The notes: generated from the letters alone by a model not told the origin. DNA of 64,000 nucleotides from Pseudomonas anatoliensis (GCF_017976235.1 NZ_JACVHC010000008.1:1-64000); one strand, 5' to 3'; positions 27,057 to 36,842 are shown, numbered from the stretch's first letter. Numbers and translations are program-made.

Positions 27057-27362
27057 ATGGCCAAGAAGAGCATGAAAAACCGTGAGCTGAAGCGTCAGCT
27101 CACTGTTGCCAAGTACGCCACCAAGCGTGCAGCGCTGAAAGCTATCATCGTTGATCTGAACGCAAGTCCAGAAGCGCGTTGGGAAGCTACCGTAGCTCTG
27201 CAGAAGCAACCACGTGACGCAAGCGCTTCGCGCATGCGTAACCGTTGCCGCCTGACTGGTCGTCCGCACGGCGTTTACCGCAAGTTCGGCCTTGGCCGTA
27301 ACAAGTTGCGTGAAGCTGCAATGCGTGGTGACGTTCCAGGTCTGGTTAAAGCCAGCTGGTAA
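27057..27362 (+). CDS. rpsN: 30S ribosomal protein S14
   Basis: S14 completes the 30S head around S3 and S10. This is the long, zinc-free form (101 residues, [16 protein letters not shown]) with the C-terminal signature [22 protein letters not shown] 27057 follows GGAGTAGGAA. The open frame extends upstream into rplE, but the family start is clear. A terminator-promoter module follows, an unusual break before rpsH. Confidence 0.97.
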
Positions 27363-27378
27363 TCGCTGTCAAAGCCTT

Positions 27379-27408
27379 GATGGTCGGGTTTGTAAGAACC
27401 TGACCATC
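27379..27408 (+). terminator. First hairpin in the rpsN-rpsH gap
   Basis: A 12-bp stem, GATGGTCGGGTT with AACCTGACCATC (one G-T pair), and a six-base loop lie 16 bases after the rpsN stop. No T run follows. It may protect the upstream mRNA 3' end or form part of a regulated leader or terminator pair with the next hairpin. Confidence 0.5.
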
Positions 27409-27422
27409 GGTGGCCTTGAATT

Positions 27423-27456
27423 TGAATCAAGCCCCTTTTGGGGCTTGATTCATTTC
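27423..27456 (+). terminator. Terminator hairpin inside the spc gene cluster
   Basis: A perfect 13-bp stem, TGAATCAAGCCCC with GGGGCTTGATTCA, has a TTTT loop and is followed by TTTC. It lies between rpsN and rpsH, which are normally one transcript. The short T tract suggests partial termination. Confidence 0.65.
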
Positions 27457-27473
27457 TGGGGTGTGTCTAGAAT
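27445..27473 (+). promoter_or_regulatory. Predicted internal spc promoter for rpsH onward
   Basis: TTGATT (27445-27450, inside the right arm of the terminator hairpin), a 17-base spacer and TAGAAT (27468-27473). The spacer segment TCTGGGGTGT resembles TCTGGGGCGT in the S10 promoter at 20675-20703, which supports a real, related promoter. The leader to rpsH would be about 90 bases. Confidence 0.68.
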
Positions 27474-27571
27474 GACCGGCTCGCCTGAGCCCGTGTTTTT
27501 CATGCCCGGAAGTTCTCGGCGACAAGTAGTAGCCGCAAGGCTAATTTTTCTGTATTAGGAGCGTCTAGCCC

Positions 27572-27964
27572 ATGAGTATGCAGGACCCGTTAGCGGACAT
27601 GCTAACTCGAATCCGTAATGCCCAGATGGCTGAAAAGTCTGTCGTAAGCATGCCGTCTTCCACGCTGAAGGTGGCTGTAGCAAAAGTCCTGAAGGACGAA
27701 GGTTACATCGCGGATTTTCAGATCACCACCGACGCTAAGCCGTCGTTGTCCATCTCGCTGAAGTACTTCGAAGGCCGTCCGGTTATCGAAGAAGTGAAGC
27801 GCGTTAGTCGTCCAGGCCTGCGTCAGTACAAGTCCGTTGAAGATCTGCCGAAAGTTCGTGGCGGTCTTGGCGTGTCTATCGTCTCCACCAACAAAGGTGT
27901 GATGACGGATCGTGCTGCGCGCGCTGCCGGTGTCGGCGGCGAAGTTCTTTGCACTGTGTTCTAA
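27572..27964 (+). CDS. rpsH: 30S ribosomal protein S8
   Basis: S8 is a primary binder of the 16S central domain and the spc-operon repressor in E. coli. It has 130 residues starting [18 protein letters not shown] and ending with the signature [20 protein letters not shown] 27572 follows TTAGGAGCG. It is separated from rpsN by 209 bases holding two hairpins and a promoter, so it may head its own transcript here. Confidence 0.97.
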   Translation: MSMQDPLADMLTRIRNAQMAEKSVVSMPSSTLKVAVAKVLKDEGYIADFQITTDAKPSLSISLKYFEGRPVIEEVKRVSRPGLRQYKSVEDLPKVRGGLGVSIVSTNKGVMTDRAARAAGVGGEVLCTVF

Positions 27965-27976
27965 GGGGGGATAAGC

Positions 27977-28510
27977 ATGTCTCGCGTCGCTAAGAACCCC
28001 GTTAAGCTGCCAGCCGGTGTCGAAGTAAAATTCGCAGGCCAACAGCTTTCGGTGAAGGGTGCCAAGGGCACTCTTGAACTGAACATCCATTCGTCCGTTG
28101 AGATTGTTGAAGAAGCTGGTGAGCTGCGTTTCGCTGCTCGCAATGGCGATCAACAAACTCGCGCAATGGCCGGTACCACGCGTGCGTTGGTAAACAACAT
28201 GGTCCAAGGCGTAAGCCAAGGCTTCGAGCGTAAGCTCCAGCTGGTCGGTGTTGGTTACAAAGCGCAAGCAAAAGGCACGGTTTTGAACCTTGCCCTTGGC
28301 TTCTCGCACCCAGTGGATTACGAACTGCCGGAAGGCATCACCGCTGAGACTCCTAGCCAGACCGATATCCTGATCAAGGGCATCGATAAGCAGCTGGTAG
28401 GTCAAGTGGCCGCTGAGATCCGCGACTTCCGTCCACCAGAGCCGTACAAAGGCAAAGGTGTGCGCTACGCGGACGAAGTCGTCCGTCGTAAAGAAGCCAA
28501 GAAGAAGTAG
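27977..28510 (+). CDS. rplF: 50S ribosomal protein L6
   Basis: L6 lies near the sarcin-ricin loop and the factor-binding site. It has 177 residues with two repeated alpha-beta domains, starting [17 protein letters not shown]. The C-terminal domain carries the signature [19 protein letters not shown] 27977 follows AAGGGGGG. rplR starts 10 bases after the stop. Confidence 0.97.
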   Translation: MSRVAKNPVKLPAGVEVKFAGQQLSVKGAKGTLELNIHSSVEIVEEAGELRFAARNGDQQTRAMAGTTRALVNNMVQGVSQGFERKLQLVGVGYKAQAKGTVLNLALGFSHPVDYELPEGITAETPSQTDILIKGIDKQLVGQVAAEIRDFRPPEPYKGKGVRYADEVVRRKEAKKK

Positions 28511-28520
28511 GGCATAGCAA

Positions 28521-28871
28521 ATGACCGACAAAAAAGTTACTCGACTGCGTCGCGCTCGCAAAGCACGCCTGAAAATGCACGAACTCGAAGTCGTGCGTCT
28601 CTGCGTGTTCCGCTCGTCGCAGCACATCTACGCCCAGGTCATCTCGGCCGACGGCAACAAAGTCTTGGCAAGCGCCTCGACTTTGGATAAAGAACTGCGT
28701 GATGGTGCCACTGGCAACATCGACGCGGCCACAAAGGTTGGCCAGCTGGTCGCTACGCGTGCTAAGGCCGCTGGCGTCTCGCAAGTGGCTTTCGACCGCT
28801 CTGGCTTCAAGTACCACGGCCGCGTTAAAGCGCTGGCTGATGCTGCTCGTGAAGCTGGGCTGGAGTTCTAA
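28521..28871 (+). CDS. rplR: 50S ribosomal protein L18
   Basis: L18 binds 5S rRNA together with L5. It has 116 residues starting [20 protein letters not shown] with a basic N-terminal tail. The conserved end [20 protein letters not shown] is present. ATG 28521 follows AGGGCATAGCAA. It is followed by rpsE after three bases. Confidence 0.97.
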   Translation: MTDKKVTRLRRARKARLKMHELEVVRLCVFRSSQHIYAQVISADGNKVLASASTLDKELRDGATGNIDAATKVGQLVATRAKAAGVSQVAFDRSGFKYHGRVKALADAAREAGLEF

Positions 28872-28874
28872 GTT

Positions 28875-29375
28875 ATGTCAAATAACGACCAAAAGCGCGA
28901 CGAAGGCTACATTGAGAAGCTGGTTCAAGTTAACCGCGTAGCCAAAACCGTTAAAGGCGGCCGTATCTTCACTTTCACCGCGTTGACCGTGGTGGGTGAT
29001 GGTAAAGGGCGTGTTGGCTTCGGCCGTGGCAAGTCACGTGAAGTGCCTGCTGCGATCCAGAAGGCAATGGAAGCTGCTCGCCGCAACATGATCCAAGTTG
29101 ACCTGAACGGCACCACTCTGCAGTACGCAATGAAGTCCGCTCACGGCGCTTCGAAGGTGTACATGCAGCCTGCTTCTGAAGGTACCGGTATCATCGCTGG
29201 CGGCGCTATGCGTGCTGTCCTCGAAGTTGCTGGCGTTCAGAACGTTCTGGCCAAGTGCTACGGCTCGACTAACCCGGTAAACGTGGTTCACGCCACTTTC
29301 AAGGGTCTGAAAGCCATGCAATCTCCTGAGTCTATTGCTGCCAAGCGTGGCTTGACCGTCAAGGAGATCTTCTGA
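28875..29375 (+). CDS. rpsE: 30S ribosomal protein S5
   Basis: S5 is at the mRNA entry site and affects decoding fidelity. It has 166 residues: [20 protein letters not shown] at the N terminus contains the spectinomycin-linked loop, which looks wild type, followed by [21 protein letters not shown] 28875 follows the rplR stop closely, suggesting coupled translation. rpmD begins two bases after its stop. Confidence 0.97.
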
Positions 29376-29377
29376 TC

Positions 29378-29554
29378 ATGGCTACCGTTAAAGTAACGCT
29401 GATCAAAAGCATGACCGGCCGCATCCCTAACCACAAATTGTGCGTTAAGGGTTTGGGTCTGCGTCGCATCGGTCACACTGTAGAAGTCCAGGATACTCCC
29501 GAGAATCGCGGGATGATCAACAAGGCTTACTACATGCTGCGTGTCGAGGGTTAA
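29378..29554 (+). CDS. rpmD: 50S ribosomal protein L30
   Basis: L30 is a small 23S-binding protein. I translated this 58-residue frame directly: it begins [20 protein letters not shown], continues [20 protein letters not shown] and ends [11 protein letters not shown] 29378 lies two bases after the rpsE stop and follows AAGGAGATC. The position between S5 and L15 is standard for the spc operon. Confidence 0.96.
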
Positions 29555-29557
29555 TCG

Positions 29558-29995
29558 ATGAAACTCAATGATCTGAGTCCAGCGCCGGGTTCCCGTCGTG
29601 AAAAGCATCGTCCGGGCCGTGGTATCGGTAGCGGTTTGGGTAAGACTGGTGGCCGCGGCCACAAAGGTCAGACCTCCCGCTCCGGTGGCACCATTGCTCC
29701 AGGCTTTGAAGGCGGTCAACAGCCGCTGCATCGTCGCCTGCCGAAGTTCGGTTTCGTTTCCCTCAAGGCTATGGATCGCGCAGAAGTGCGTCTGTCCGAG
29801 CTGGCTAAAGTGGAAGGCGACATCGTCACCGTGCAGTCCCTGAAAGATGCCAACGTGATTAACGTCAACGTACAGCGTGTGAAAATCATGCTGTCCGGTG
29901 AAGTGACTCGCGCTGTCACTATCGGCAAGGGAATCGGCGCCACCAAAGGTGCGCGTTCGGCTATCGAAGCAGCTGGCGGCAAGTTCGAGGAATAA
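29558..29995 (+). CDS. rplO: 50S ribosomal protein L15
   Basis: L15 is an early-to-intermediate 50S assembly protein with a long Gly/Arg-rich N-terminal extension ([20 protein letters not shown]) and a globular C-terminal half with the signature [20 protein letters not shown]. It has 145 residues. ATG 29558 is three bases after rpmD. Its stop directly abuts the secY start. Confidence 0.97.
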   Translation: MKLNDLSPAPGSRREKHRPGRGIGSGLGKTGGRGHKGQTSRSGGTIAPGFEGGQQPLHRRLPKFGFVSLKAMDRAEVRLSELAKVEGDIVTVQSLKDANVINVNVQRVKIMLSGEVTRAVTIGKGIGATKGARSAIEAAGGKFEE

Positions 29996-31324
29996 ATGGC
30001 TAAGCAAGGTGCTCTCTCTGCGCTCGGCAAAGGCGGTATGTCTGAACTCTGGGCTCGTCTGCGTTTTCTGTTCCTGGCGATTATCGTCTACCGAATAGGC
30101 GCACACATCCCGGTTCCAGGTATTAACCCGGACCGACTCGCAGAACTGTTTCGACAGAATGAGGGGACCATTCTTAGCTTGTTCAACATGTTCTCCGGCG
30201 GCGCGCTGGAAAGGATGAGCATCTTTGCACTGGGGATCATGCCGTACATTTCGGCATCGATCATCATGCAGCTGATGACAGCCGTCAGCCCGCAGCTGGA
30301 ACAGTTGAAGAAGGAAGGTGAAGCTGGGCGTCGCAAGATTGCTCAGTACACCCGCTACGGCACTGTCGTTCTCGCTCTCGTTCAGGCTATTGGCATGTCC
30401 ATTGGTCTGGCAGGGCAGGGCGTATCGTTCACTGGTGACTTTGGCTTCCATTTCGTCGCGGTATCCACTTTTGTGGCTGGTGCGATGTTCATGATGTGGC
30501 TGGGTGAGCAGATTACTGAGCGTGGTGTTGGCAACGGTATCTCGATGTTGATTTTCGCAGGTATCGTCGCCGGTCTTCCGAGAGCGATCGGGCAGTCTTT
30601 CGAGTCTGCGCGTCAGGGTGATATCAACATTTTTGCCCTGGTTGCGATCGGTTTGCTGGCAGTAGCGATTATCGGTTTTGTGGTGTTCATTGAGCGTGGT
30701 CAGCGTCGTATTGCTGTTCACTACGCCAAGCGTCAGCAGGGCCGTAAGGTCTTCGCTGCGCAGACTAGCCACTTGCCGCTGAAGGTGAACATGGCCGGTG
30801 TTATTCCGGCTATTTTCGCGAGCAGCATTTTGCTGTTCCCGGCTTCGTTGGGTACCTGGTTCGGTCAGTCTGAAGGTATGGGCTGGTTGCAGGACATCTC
30901 GCAGTCGATCGCTCCTGGTCAGCCGTTGAATATTCTGCTGTTTAGTGCAGGGATTATTTTCTTCTGCTTCTTCTATACGGCGTTGATGTTCAATCCGAAA
31001 GACGTAGCGGAAAACCTGAAGAAGTCCGGTGCCTTTATTCCGGGTATCCGTCCGGGCGAGCAGTCGGCGCGCTACATTGATGGCGTTCTGACCCGTTTGA
31101 CCCTGTTCGGTGCTCTATATATGACGGCCGTATGTCTGTTGCCCCAGTTCCTGGTGGTTGCGGCAAACGTTCCGTTCTACCTTGGCGGGACCTCGTTGCT
31201 GATCGTGGTCGTGGTTGTGATGGACTTCATGTCCCAAGTACAATCGCACCTCGTTTCGCACCAGTACGAATCCCTGATGAAGAAAGCCAACCTGAAGGGT
31301 TACGGCAGCGGCATGTTGCGCTGA
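29996..31324 (+). CDS. secY: Preprotein translocase subunit SecY
   Basis: SecY forms the protein-conducting channel of the inner membrane with SecE and SecG. It has 442 residues and ten predicted membrane segments. The plug and first-helix region is [20 protein letters not shown], and the cytoplasmic loop [14 protein letters not shown] contacts SecA and ribosomes. The ATG at 29996 immediately follows the rplO stop, so translation is probably coupled. The partner SecE gene is at 4225. Confidence 0.97.
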   Translation: MAKQGALSALGKGGMSELWARLRFLFLAIIVYRIGAHIPVPGINPDRLAELFRQNEGTILSLFNMFSGGALERMSIFALGIMPYISASIIMQLMTAVSPQLEQLKKEGEAGRRKIAQYTRYGTVVLALVQAIGMSIGLAGQGVSFTGDFGFHFVAVSTFVAGAMFMMWLGEQITERGVGNGISMLIFAGIVAGLPRAIGQSFESARQGDINIFALVAIGLLAVAIIGFVVFIERGQRRIAVHYAKRQQGRKVFAAQTSHLPLKVNMAGVIPAIFASSILLFPASLGTWFGQSEGMGWLQDISQSIAPGQPLNILLFSAGIIFFCFFYTALMFNPKDVAENLKKSGAFIPGIRPGEQSARYIDGVLTRLTLFGALYMTAVCLLPQFLVVAANVPFYLGGTSLLIVVVVVMDFMSQVQSHLVSHQYESLMKKANLKGYGSGMLR

Positions 31325-31351
31325 GTACCCATAAGGTTCGAGGAGTTGGTG

Positions 31352-31468
31352 ATGAAAGTTCGTGCATCGGTGAAAAAGCTGTGCCGTAACTGCAAAATTA
31401 TTCGCCGCGAAGGTGTTGTTCGAGTAATTTGCAGCGCGGAACCGCGTCACAAACAGCGCCAAGGCTGA
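31352..31468 (+). CDS. rpmJ: 50S ribosomal protein L36
   Basis: A 38-residue protein read directly from the sequence: [20 protein letters not shown] onward, ending EPRHKQRQG. Cys11, Cys14, Cys27 and His33 form the zinc ribbon of the C-plus type, so this copy needs zinc; zinc-independent paralogs elsewhere often replace it in starvation. ATG 31352 follows CGAGGAGTTGGTG. A hairpin and a new promoter follow. Confidence 0.96.
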
Positions 31469-31485
31469 GTGTGATCCGCTTGAAG

Positions 31486-31510
31486 CCCGGCAGCTAGTGC
31501 GCTGCCGGGT
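31486..31510 (+). terminator. Hairpin ending the spc operon
   Basis: Stem CCCGGCAGC/GCTGCCGGG (31486-31494 with 31501-31509), a six-base loop, then TTGATTATTTGTTATT. The downstream T-rich stretch doubles as the start of the alpha promoter. Confidence 0.7.
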
Positions 31511-31538
31511 TGATTATTTGTTATTACAGCGATATTAT
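31510..31538 (+). promoter_or_regulatory. Predicted alpha operon promoter
   Basis: TTGATT (31510-31515) begins at the base after the terminator stem. A 17-base spacer leads to TATTAT (31533-31538), followed by CTCGCGCCC. The leader to rpsM is about 52 bases. Confidence 0.7.
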
Positions 31539-31597
31539 CTCGCGCCCTATTTCTTGGCTTCCGGGGCGTAGGTAGCTGTCAATTGGAGTCCCACTGA

Positions 31598-31954
31598 ATG
31601 GCCCGTATTGCAGGCGTTAACATTCCAGATAACAAGCACACTGTTATCTCGCTGACCTACATCTATGGTGTTGGTCGCACTACTGCGCAGAAAATTTGCG
31701 CAGAGACTGGGGTAAACCCAGCCGCAAAGATCAAAGATCTGAGCGACGAGCAGATTGAACAGTTGCGTGGCGAAGTGGCGAAGTTCACCACTGAAGGTGA
31801 CCTGCGTCGCGAAGTCAACATGAAAATCAAGCGTTTGATGGATCTCGGTTGCTACCGCGGTCTGCGTCATCGTCGTGGTCTTCCAGTGCGCGGTCAGCGT
31901 ACCAAGACTAACGCGCGTACCCGTAAAGGTCCGCGTAAGCCGATCCGCAAGTAA
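31598..31954 (+). CDS. rpsM: 30S ribosomal protein S13
   Basis: S13 contacts the P-site tRNA and bridges to 50S proteins L5 and L31. It has 118 residues starting [19 protein letters not shown]. The helix-two-turn-helix region is followed by the basic end [23 protein letters not shown] 31598 follows TTGGAG. It heads the alpha operon. Confidence 0.97.
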   Translation: MARIAGVNIPDNKHTVISLTYIYGVGRTTAQKICAETGVNPAAKIKDLSDEQIEQLRGEVAKFTTEGDLRREVNMKIKRLMDLGCYRGLRHRRGLPVRGQRTKTNARTRKGPRKPIRK

Positions 31955-31984
31955 TCGCCCACGCGAATCGACAGGAAATTAATC

Positions 31985-32374
31985 ATGGCAAAACCTGCTG
32001 CTCGTCCTCGTAAAAAAGTTAAAAAGACAGTGGTTGATGGCATCGCCCACATCCATGCTTCTTTTAACAACACAATCGTGACCATCACCGACCGTCAAGG
32101 TAACGCGCTTTCTTGGGCTACCTCCGGTGGTTCGGGTTTCCGCGGTTCCCGCAAGTCCACCCCGTTTGCTGCTCAAGTAGCTGCTGAACGTGCTGGTCAA
32201 GCTGCGCTGGAATATGGCCTGAAAAACCTCGACGTTAACGTCAAAGGTCCAGGTCCAGGTCGTGAGTCTGCTGTCCGTGCATTGAACGGCTGTGGCTATA
32301 AGATCGCCAGCATCACCGACGTGACGCCAATCCCGCACAACGGGTGCCGTCCGCCGAAGAAGCGCCGCGTGTAA
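31985..32374 (+). CDS. rpsK: 30S ribosomal protein S11
   Basis: S11 lies on the 30S platform near the Shine-Dalgarno duplex. It has 129 residues with the signatures [19 protein letters not shown] and [19 protein letters not shown]. The Asn in the Asn-Gly of the C-terminal [13 protein letters not shown] is the site known to form isoaspartate in E. coli. ATG 31985 follows ACAGGAAATT. Confidence 0.97.
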   Translation: MAKPAARPRKKVKKTVVDGIAHIHASFNNTIVTITDRQGNALSWATSGGSGFRGSRKSTPFAAQVAAERAGQAALEYGLKNLDVNVKGPGPGRESAVRALNGCGYKIASITDVTPIPHNGCRPPKKRRV

Positions 32375-32392
32375 TCCAGGAGATTGTAAAGA

Positions 32393-33013
32393 ATGGCTCG
32401 TTACATTGGTCCAAAATGCAAACTCGCTCGTCGCGAAGGCACCGATCTCTTCCTGAAGAGCGGCGTGCGCGCGATCGAATCGAAGTGCAACATTGAAGCA
32501 GCACCTGGTATCCACGGCCAACGCCGCGGTCGCCAGTCCGACTACGGCACCCAACTGCGTGAAAAGCAGAAGGTCCGTCGTATCTACGGCGTTCTCGAGC
32601 GTCAGTTCAGCGGCTACTACAAAGAAGCTGCTGGCAAGAAAGGTGCAACCGGTGAAAACCTGCTGCAACTGCTCGAATGCCGTCTGGACAACGTTGTATA
32701 CCGTATGGGCTTTGGTTCGACTCGTGCCGAATCCCGCCAGCTGGTATCGCACAAGTCGATCAGCGTTAACGGTCAGACCGTAAACGTTCCGTCGTATCAG
32801 GTTCGTGCTGGTGACGTGGTTGCAGTTCGCGAGAAAGCAAAAAACCAGCTTCGCATTGTCCAAGCTCTCGATCTGTGTGCCCAACGTGGCCGCGTAGAAT
32901 GGGTAGAAGTAGACACTGAGAAGAAGTCGGGCGTTTTCAAGAACGTTCCTGCTCGCAGTGATCTGTCCGCCGACATCAACGAAAGCCTGATTGTCGAGCT
33001 CTACTCCAAGTAA
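32393..33013 (+). CDS. rpsD: 30S ribosomal protein S4
   Basis: S4 nucleates 30S assembly, joins rRNA antitermination, and in E. coli represses the alpha operon by binding a leader pseudoknot. It has 206 residues: [20 protein letters not shown], then an S4 RNA-binding domain with [23 protein letters not shown] 32393 follows CCAGGAG. The short alpha leader here may or may not hold an S4 site. Confidence 0.97.
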   Translation: MARYIGPKCKLARREGTDLFLKSGVRAIESKCNIEAAPGIHGQRRGRQSDYGTQLREKQKVRRIYGVLERQFSGYYKEAAGKKGATGENLLQLLECRLDNVVYRMGFGSTRAESRQLVSHKSISVNGQTVNVPSYQVRAGDVVAVREKAKNQLRIVQALDLCAQRGRVEWVEVDTEKKSGVFKNVPARSDLSADINESLIVELYSK

Positions 33014-33035
33014 GGGCTAGAAAATAGGTGCATCC

Positions 33036-34037
33036 ATGCAGATTTCGGTAAATGAGTTCCTGACACCCCGCCATATTGATGTGCAGGTTGTCAGTCCAAC
33101 CCGCGCCAAGATCACTCTCGAGCCTCTCGAGCGTGGTTTTGGCCACACCCTGGGCAACGCGCTGCGACGCATCCTGTTGTCCTCAATGCCCGGCTGCGCA
33201 GTAGTCGAGGCCGAGATTGACGGTGTGCTCCACGAGTACAGCGCCATCGAAGGTGTACAGGAAGACGTAATTGAAATCCTGTTGAACCTTAAAGGTCTGG
33301 CCATCAAGCTGCACGGTCGTGACGAAGTTACGCTGACCTTGTCGAAGAAGGGTTCGGGGGTGGTTACCGCTGCCGATATTCAGCTGGATCATGATGTCGA
33401 GATCGTTAATCCCGATCACGTAATCGCTAACCTGGCGTCTAACGGCGCCCTGAACATGAAGCTCACTGTAGCTCGTGGTCGTGGTTATGAACCAGCCGAC
33501 TCGCGTCAGAGCGATGAAGACGAAAGCCGCAGCATCGGTCGCTTGCAGCTTGACTCTTCGTTCAGCCCAGTTCGCCGTATCGCATACGTGGTGGAAAACG
33601 CCCGTGTCGAGCAGCGTACTAACCTGGACAAGCTGGTTATTGATCTGGAAACCAACGGTACTCTGGATCCTGAAGAGGCTATTCGCCGCGCTGCAACCAT
33701 TCTGCAACAGCAGTTGGCTGCGTTCGTCGACCTCAAAGGTGACAGTGAGCCAGTGGTTGTCGAGCAGGAAGACGAGATCGATCCGATCCTGCTTCGCCCG
33801 GTTGACGATCTGGAACTGACTGTACGTTCGGCTAACTGCCTTAAGGCGGAAAACATCTACTACATCGGTGACCTGATTCAGCGTACCGAAGTAGAGCTGT
33901 TGAAGACTCCGAACCTGGGCAAGAAATCCTTGACTGAAATCAAGGACGTTCTGGCCTCCCGCGGTCTGTCCCTCGGCATGCGCCTCGACAACTGGCCGCC
34001 TGCAAGTCTTAAGAAGGACGACAAGGCGACTGCCTGA
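33036..34037 (+). CDS. rpoA: DNA-directed RNA polymerase subunit alpha
   Basis: Alpha dimerises to start RNA polymerase assembly, and its C-terminal domain binds UP elements and activators. It has 333 residues: the N-terminal domain begins [19 protein letters not shown] with [15 protein letters not shown], and a linker with acidic residues joins the C-terminal domain (about 250-325, [16 protein letters not shown] and [17 protein letters not shown]). ATG 33036. It lies between S4 and L17 as in all gammaproteobacteria. Confidence 0.98.
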   Translation: MQISVNEFLTPRHIDVQVVSPTRAKITLEPLERGFGHTLGNALRRILLSSMPGCAVVEAEIDGVLHEYSAIEGVQEDVIEILLNLKGLAIKLHGRDEVTLTLSKKGSGVVTAADIQLDHDVEIVNPDHVIANLASNGALNMKLTVARGRGYEPADSRQSDEDESRSIGRLQLDSSFSPVRRIAYVVENARVEQRTNLDKLVIDLETNGTLDPEEAIRRAATILQQQLAAFVDLKGDSEPVVVEQEDEIDPILLRPVDDLELTVRSANCLKAENIYYIGDLIQRTEVELLKTPNLGKKSLTEIKDVLASRGLSLGMRLDNWPPASLKKDDKATA

Positions 34038-34079
34038 TCGTCGTAATCACCGAACGTAGTGTTTGGTAAGGAATGAACC

Positions 34080-34466
34080 ATGCGTCATCGTAAAAGTGGT
34101 CGTCACCTGAGCCGCACCAGCTCGCACCGCAAGGCCATGTTCCAAAACATGGCGGTGTCGCTGTTCGAGCACGAGCTGATCAAAACTACACTGCCGAAAG
34201 CTAAAGAACTGCGTCGCGTTGCTGAGCCGCTGATCACTTTGGCCAAGACAGACAGCCTGGCTAACCGCCGTTTGGTTTTCGACCGTACTCGTTCGAAAGC
34301 TATCGTTGGTAAGCTCTTCAACGACCTGGGCAAGCGTTACGCTACCCGTGAGGGTGGCTACCTGCGCATCCTCAAGTGCGGCTTCCGCACTGGCGACAAC
34401 GCGCCTATGGCGTACGTCGAGTTGGTTGATCGTGCTACCGGCGGTGAAGCTGTATCCGCTGAGTAA
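34080..34466 (+). CDS. rplQ: 50S ribosomal protein L17
   Basis: L17 sits near the tunnel exit. It has 128 residues starting [20 protein letters not shown], with the conserved block [19 protein letters not shown] and the end [12 protein letters not shown] 34080 follows GGTAAGGAATGA. It is the last gene of the alpha operon; a clear terminator lies 22 bases beyond. Confidence 0.97.
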   Translation: MRHRKSGRHLSRTSSHRKAMFQNMAVSLFEHELIKTTLPKAKELRRVAEPLITLAKTDSLANRRLVFDRTRSKAIVGKLFNDLGKRYATREGGYLRILKCGFRTGDNAPMAYVELVDRATGGEAVSAE

Positions 34467-34487
34467 GACGTCAGTCTGAAACGAAGA

Positions 34488-34512
34488 ACCGGGCCTAGTG
34501 CCCGGTTTTTTG
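34488..34512 (+). terminator. Terminator of the alpha operon
   Basis: Stem ACCGGGC/GCCCGGT with a CTAGT loop and a run of T's, closing the long ribosomal protein region. The 194 bases from here to katA contain AT-rich stretches and ATGATCAT-type palindromes, but no promoter or OxyR site I could defend. Confidence 0.93.
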
Positions 34513-34706
34513 TGCCTGAAAGAAAATGAGTGATTCGTACAAGCTTCCGACACTGTTCTCTTGTCATCATGTGCGGGAAATGATCATTAGTAATTTTCTA
34601 TCGATGCCCGCAAGGTAATGAATTTGTAGGTGTCACGTTGATGATCAATACTTCCCACCAAGCCGATTAGCCGGCAGTTTGAAGACTGAAAGAGGAAGAA
34701 GACCGT

Positions 34707-36161
34707 ATGAGCCAGATTAAAACGCTTACGACTGCCAGTGGCGCTCCTGTCGCTGATAACCAGAATTCTCGCTCTGCCGGCCCTCGCGGCCCGCTGCTGC
34801 TCGACGATTTTCACTTGCTCGAGAAGCTCGCCCATTTCAACCGTGAAAACATTCCTGAGCGCCGCGTACATGCCAAGGGCTCGGGTGCTTACGGTACGTT
34901 CACTGTTACCCGCGATATCACCCAGTACACCAGCGCCAAGCTGTTCGAGTCTGTGGGCAAGCAAACCCCGACTTTTCTGCGATTCTCCACCGTCGGTGGC
35001 GAGCGTGGATCGGCTGATACCGAGCGCGATCCTCGTGGTTTCGCTTTGAAGTTTTACACCGAAGAAGGCAACTGGGACATCGTTGGCAACAACACGCCAG
35101 TGTTCTTCATTCGCGATCCCCTGAAGTTTCCAGACTTCATCCACACTCAAAAGCGTCTGCCACAAAGCAACCTGAAAAGTGCGCAAATGATGTGGGACTT
35201 CTGGTCGCACTCACCCGAAGCCCTGCACCAGGTCACGATCCTGTTCTCTGATCGCGGCATTCCTGACGGCTACCGTCACATGCATGGTTTCGGCAGCCAC
35301 ACTTATAGCCTGATCAGCGCGCAGGGCGAGCGTCACTGGGTGAAGTGGCACTACAAGACCAAGCAAGGGATCAAGAACCTGGCGCCGGCAGACGCTGCAC
35401 GTCTGGCGGGCACCGATCCGGATTACGCCCAGCGTGACCTGTTCGAAGCGATCGAGCGTGGTGACTTCCCGAAATGGCGCGTGTGCATCCAGATCATGAC
35501 CGAAGCTCAGGCTGCGGCGCATTTCGAGAACCCGTTCGATGTCACCAAAACCTGGTCGCAGAAAGAATTCCCGCTGATCGAAGTGGGTGAGCTGGAATTG
35601 AACCGCAACCCACTGAATTACTTTGCTGAAGTCGAGCAAGCCGCATTCGGCCCCAGCAACATGGTTCCAGGCGTCGGTCTCTCGCCTGACCGTATGCTGC
35701 AAGGTCGTGTGTTCGCTTACGCTGATGCCCATCGCTACCGTGTCGGCACCAACCACCAGCAATTGCCGGTGAATGCTCCGCGCAGTCCGGTGAATACTTA
35801 TCAGCGCGATGGCTCGATGGCTTTTGGCAGCAACGGTGGTGCGGCACCTAATTACGAGCCGAACAGCTACATCGAGTCGCCAAAGCAAGCGCCGCATTAT
35901 GCTGAGCCTGCGCTGGCCTTGAGCGGTGCGGCTGATCGTTACGATCACCGCGAAGACACTGACTACTACAGCCACGCCGGTGCACTGTTCCGCTTGATGG
36001 GTGACGAGCAAAAAGCGTTGTTAGTCAGCAACATCGCCGGGGCAATGAGCGGGGTTTCGCCTGACGTCGTCGACCGTCAGTTGCAGCACTTCTATAAAGC
36101 CGATCCGGCGTATGGAGACGCAATCGCAAAGCTGCTCAACGTACAGCTTAACGAAGTCTAA
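34707..36161 (+). CDS. katA: Catalase KatA (small-subunit, clade 3)
   Basis: KatA disproportionates hydrogen peroxide in the cytoplasm. It has 484 residues, the size of clade 3 heme catalases. The distal histidine is His55 in RRVHAKGSG, the distal asparagine is in [11 protein letters not shown], and the proximal heme ligand is Tyr338 in [15 protein letters not shown] 34707 follows AGAGGAAGAAG. A ferritin gene lies just downstream on the same strand, the same pairing as in P. aeruginosa, coupling peroxide removal with iron storage. OxyR control is likely from knowledge of the family but not shown here. Confidence 0.96.
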   Translation: MSQIKTLTTASGAPVADNQNSRSAGPRGPLLLDDFHLLEKLAHFNRENIPERRVHAKGSGAYGTFTVTRDITQYTSAKLFESVGKQTPTFLRFSTVGGERGSADTERDPRGFALKFYTEEGNWDIVGNNTPVFFIRDPLKFPDFIHTQKRLPQSNLKSAQMMWDFWSHSPEALHQVTILFSDRGIPDGYRHMHGFGSHTYSLISAQGERHWVKWHYKTKQGIKNLAPADAARLAGTDPDYAQRDLFEAIERGDFPKWRVCIQIMTEAQAAAHFENPFDVTKTWSQKEFPLIEVGELELNRNPLNYFAEVEQAAFGPSNMVPGVGLSPDRMLQGRVFAYADAHRYRVGTNHQQLPVNAPRSPVNTYQRDGSMAFGSNGGAAPNYEPNSYIESPKQAPHYAEPALALSGAADRYDHREDTDYYSHAGALFRLMGDEQKALLVSNIAGAMSGVSPDVVDRQLQHFYKADPAYGDAIAKLLNVQLNEV

Positions 36162-36170
36162 ACGAGAAGC

Positions 36171-36198
36171 AAAACCGCCCTCATTTGGGCGGTTTTTG
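36171..36198 (+). terminator. Terminator after katA
   Basis: Stem AAACCGCCC/GGGCGGTTT with a TCATTT loop followed by T's. It separates katA from the ferritin gene, so the two probably have different transcript levels despite being neighbours. Confidence 0.9.
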
Positions 36199-36310
36199 CG
36201 TTATTTAGGCCGCTTTTCTCAGAATATCTTCGCTTTTATTGCGTAGAAAGGGTGACCTTCCAGTCAGGTTGGTTCAAACTACAGCCTTTCAAGCAGGGAG
36301 ATGTAGGGCG

Positions 36311-36778
36311 ATGCAAGGCCACCCAGATGTTATCGATTACCTCAACACGTTGCTGACCGGCGAACTGGCCGCGCGTGACCAATATTTTGTGCATTCGCGG
36401 ATGTATGAGGACTGGGGGTTCACCAAGCTCTACGAGCGAATCAACCACGAGATGGAAGAAGAGGCAGGTCACGCCGATGCGTTGATGCGCCGGATTCTGA
36501 TGCTTGAAGGCACACCGCGTATGCGTCCGGATGATCTGGATGTCGGCACCACGGTACCGGAGATGCTCGAAGCGGATCTGCGTCTTGAGTACAAAGTCCG
36601 TGCTGCGCTGTGCAAAGGCATTGAGCTCTGCGAGCAACACAAGGACTACGTCAGTCGTGAGATCCTGCGGATCCAGCTGAACGACACCGAAGAAGATCAC
36701 ACCTACTGGCTGGAAAAGCAGTTGGGCCTGATCAAGCTGATCGGTCTCGAGAACTATCTGCAGTCTCATACTTCCTGA
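36311..36778 (+). CDS. bfr: Ferritin of the bacterioferritin family lacking the heme-ligand methionine (BfrA/FtnA type)
   Basis: This iron-storage protein would form a 24-subunit shell that oxidises Fe(II) and holds the mineral. The 155-residue chain has all ferroxidase ligands: Glu18, Glu51, His54, Glu93, Glu127 and His130. The position after Glu51, where heme-binding bacterioferritins have Met52, is Ala52 (EEEAGHAD). It should therefore not bind the inter-subunit heme, as known for the katA-linked P. aeruginosa protein. ATG 36311 gives the family start [12 protein letters not shown]; an upstream in-frame extension to 36239 is not credible. Confidence 0.93.
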   Translation: MQGHPDVIDYLNTLLTGELAARDQYFVHSRMYEDWGFTKLYERINHEMEEEAGHADALMRRILMLEGTPRMRPDDLDVGTTVPEMLEADLRLEYKVRAALCKGIELCEQHKDYVSREILRIQLNDTEEDHTYWLEKQLGLIKLIGLENYLQSHTS

Positions 36779-36790
36779 TTGCAAAGATAC

Positions 36791-36830
36791 AAAAAAGCCC
36801 CTGTCACTGATGAAGTGACAGGGGCTTTTT
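36791..36830. terminator. Bidirectional terminator between ferritin gene and uvrA
   Basis: A long perfect stem, AAAAAGCCCCTGTCAC with GTGACAGGGGCTTTTT, has A and T runs on both sides and a seven-base loop. It can end both the rightward ferritin transcript and the leftward uvrA transcript. Confidence 0.94.
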
Positions 36831-36842
36831 CATGCCCGGTGT

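Noticed and set aside
34513-34706. OxyR-type binding site upstream of katA.
   Set aside because: TTAGTAATTTTCTATCG has only a vague resemblance to the ATAG-N7-CTAT pattern; not enough to call.
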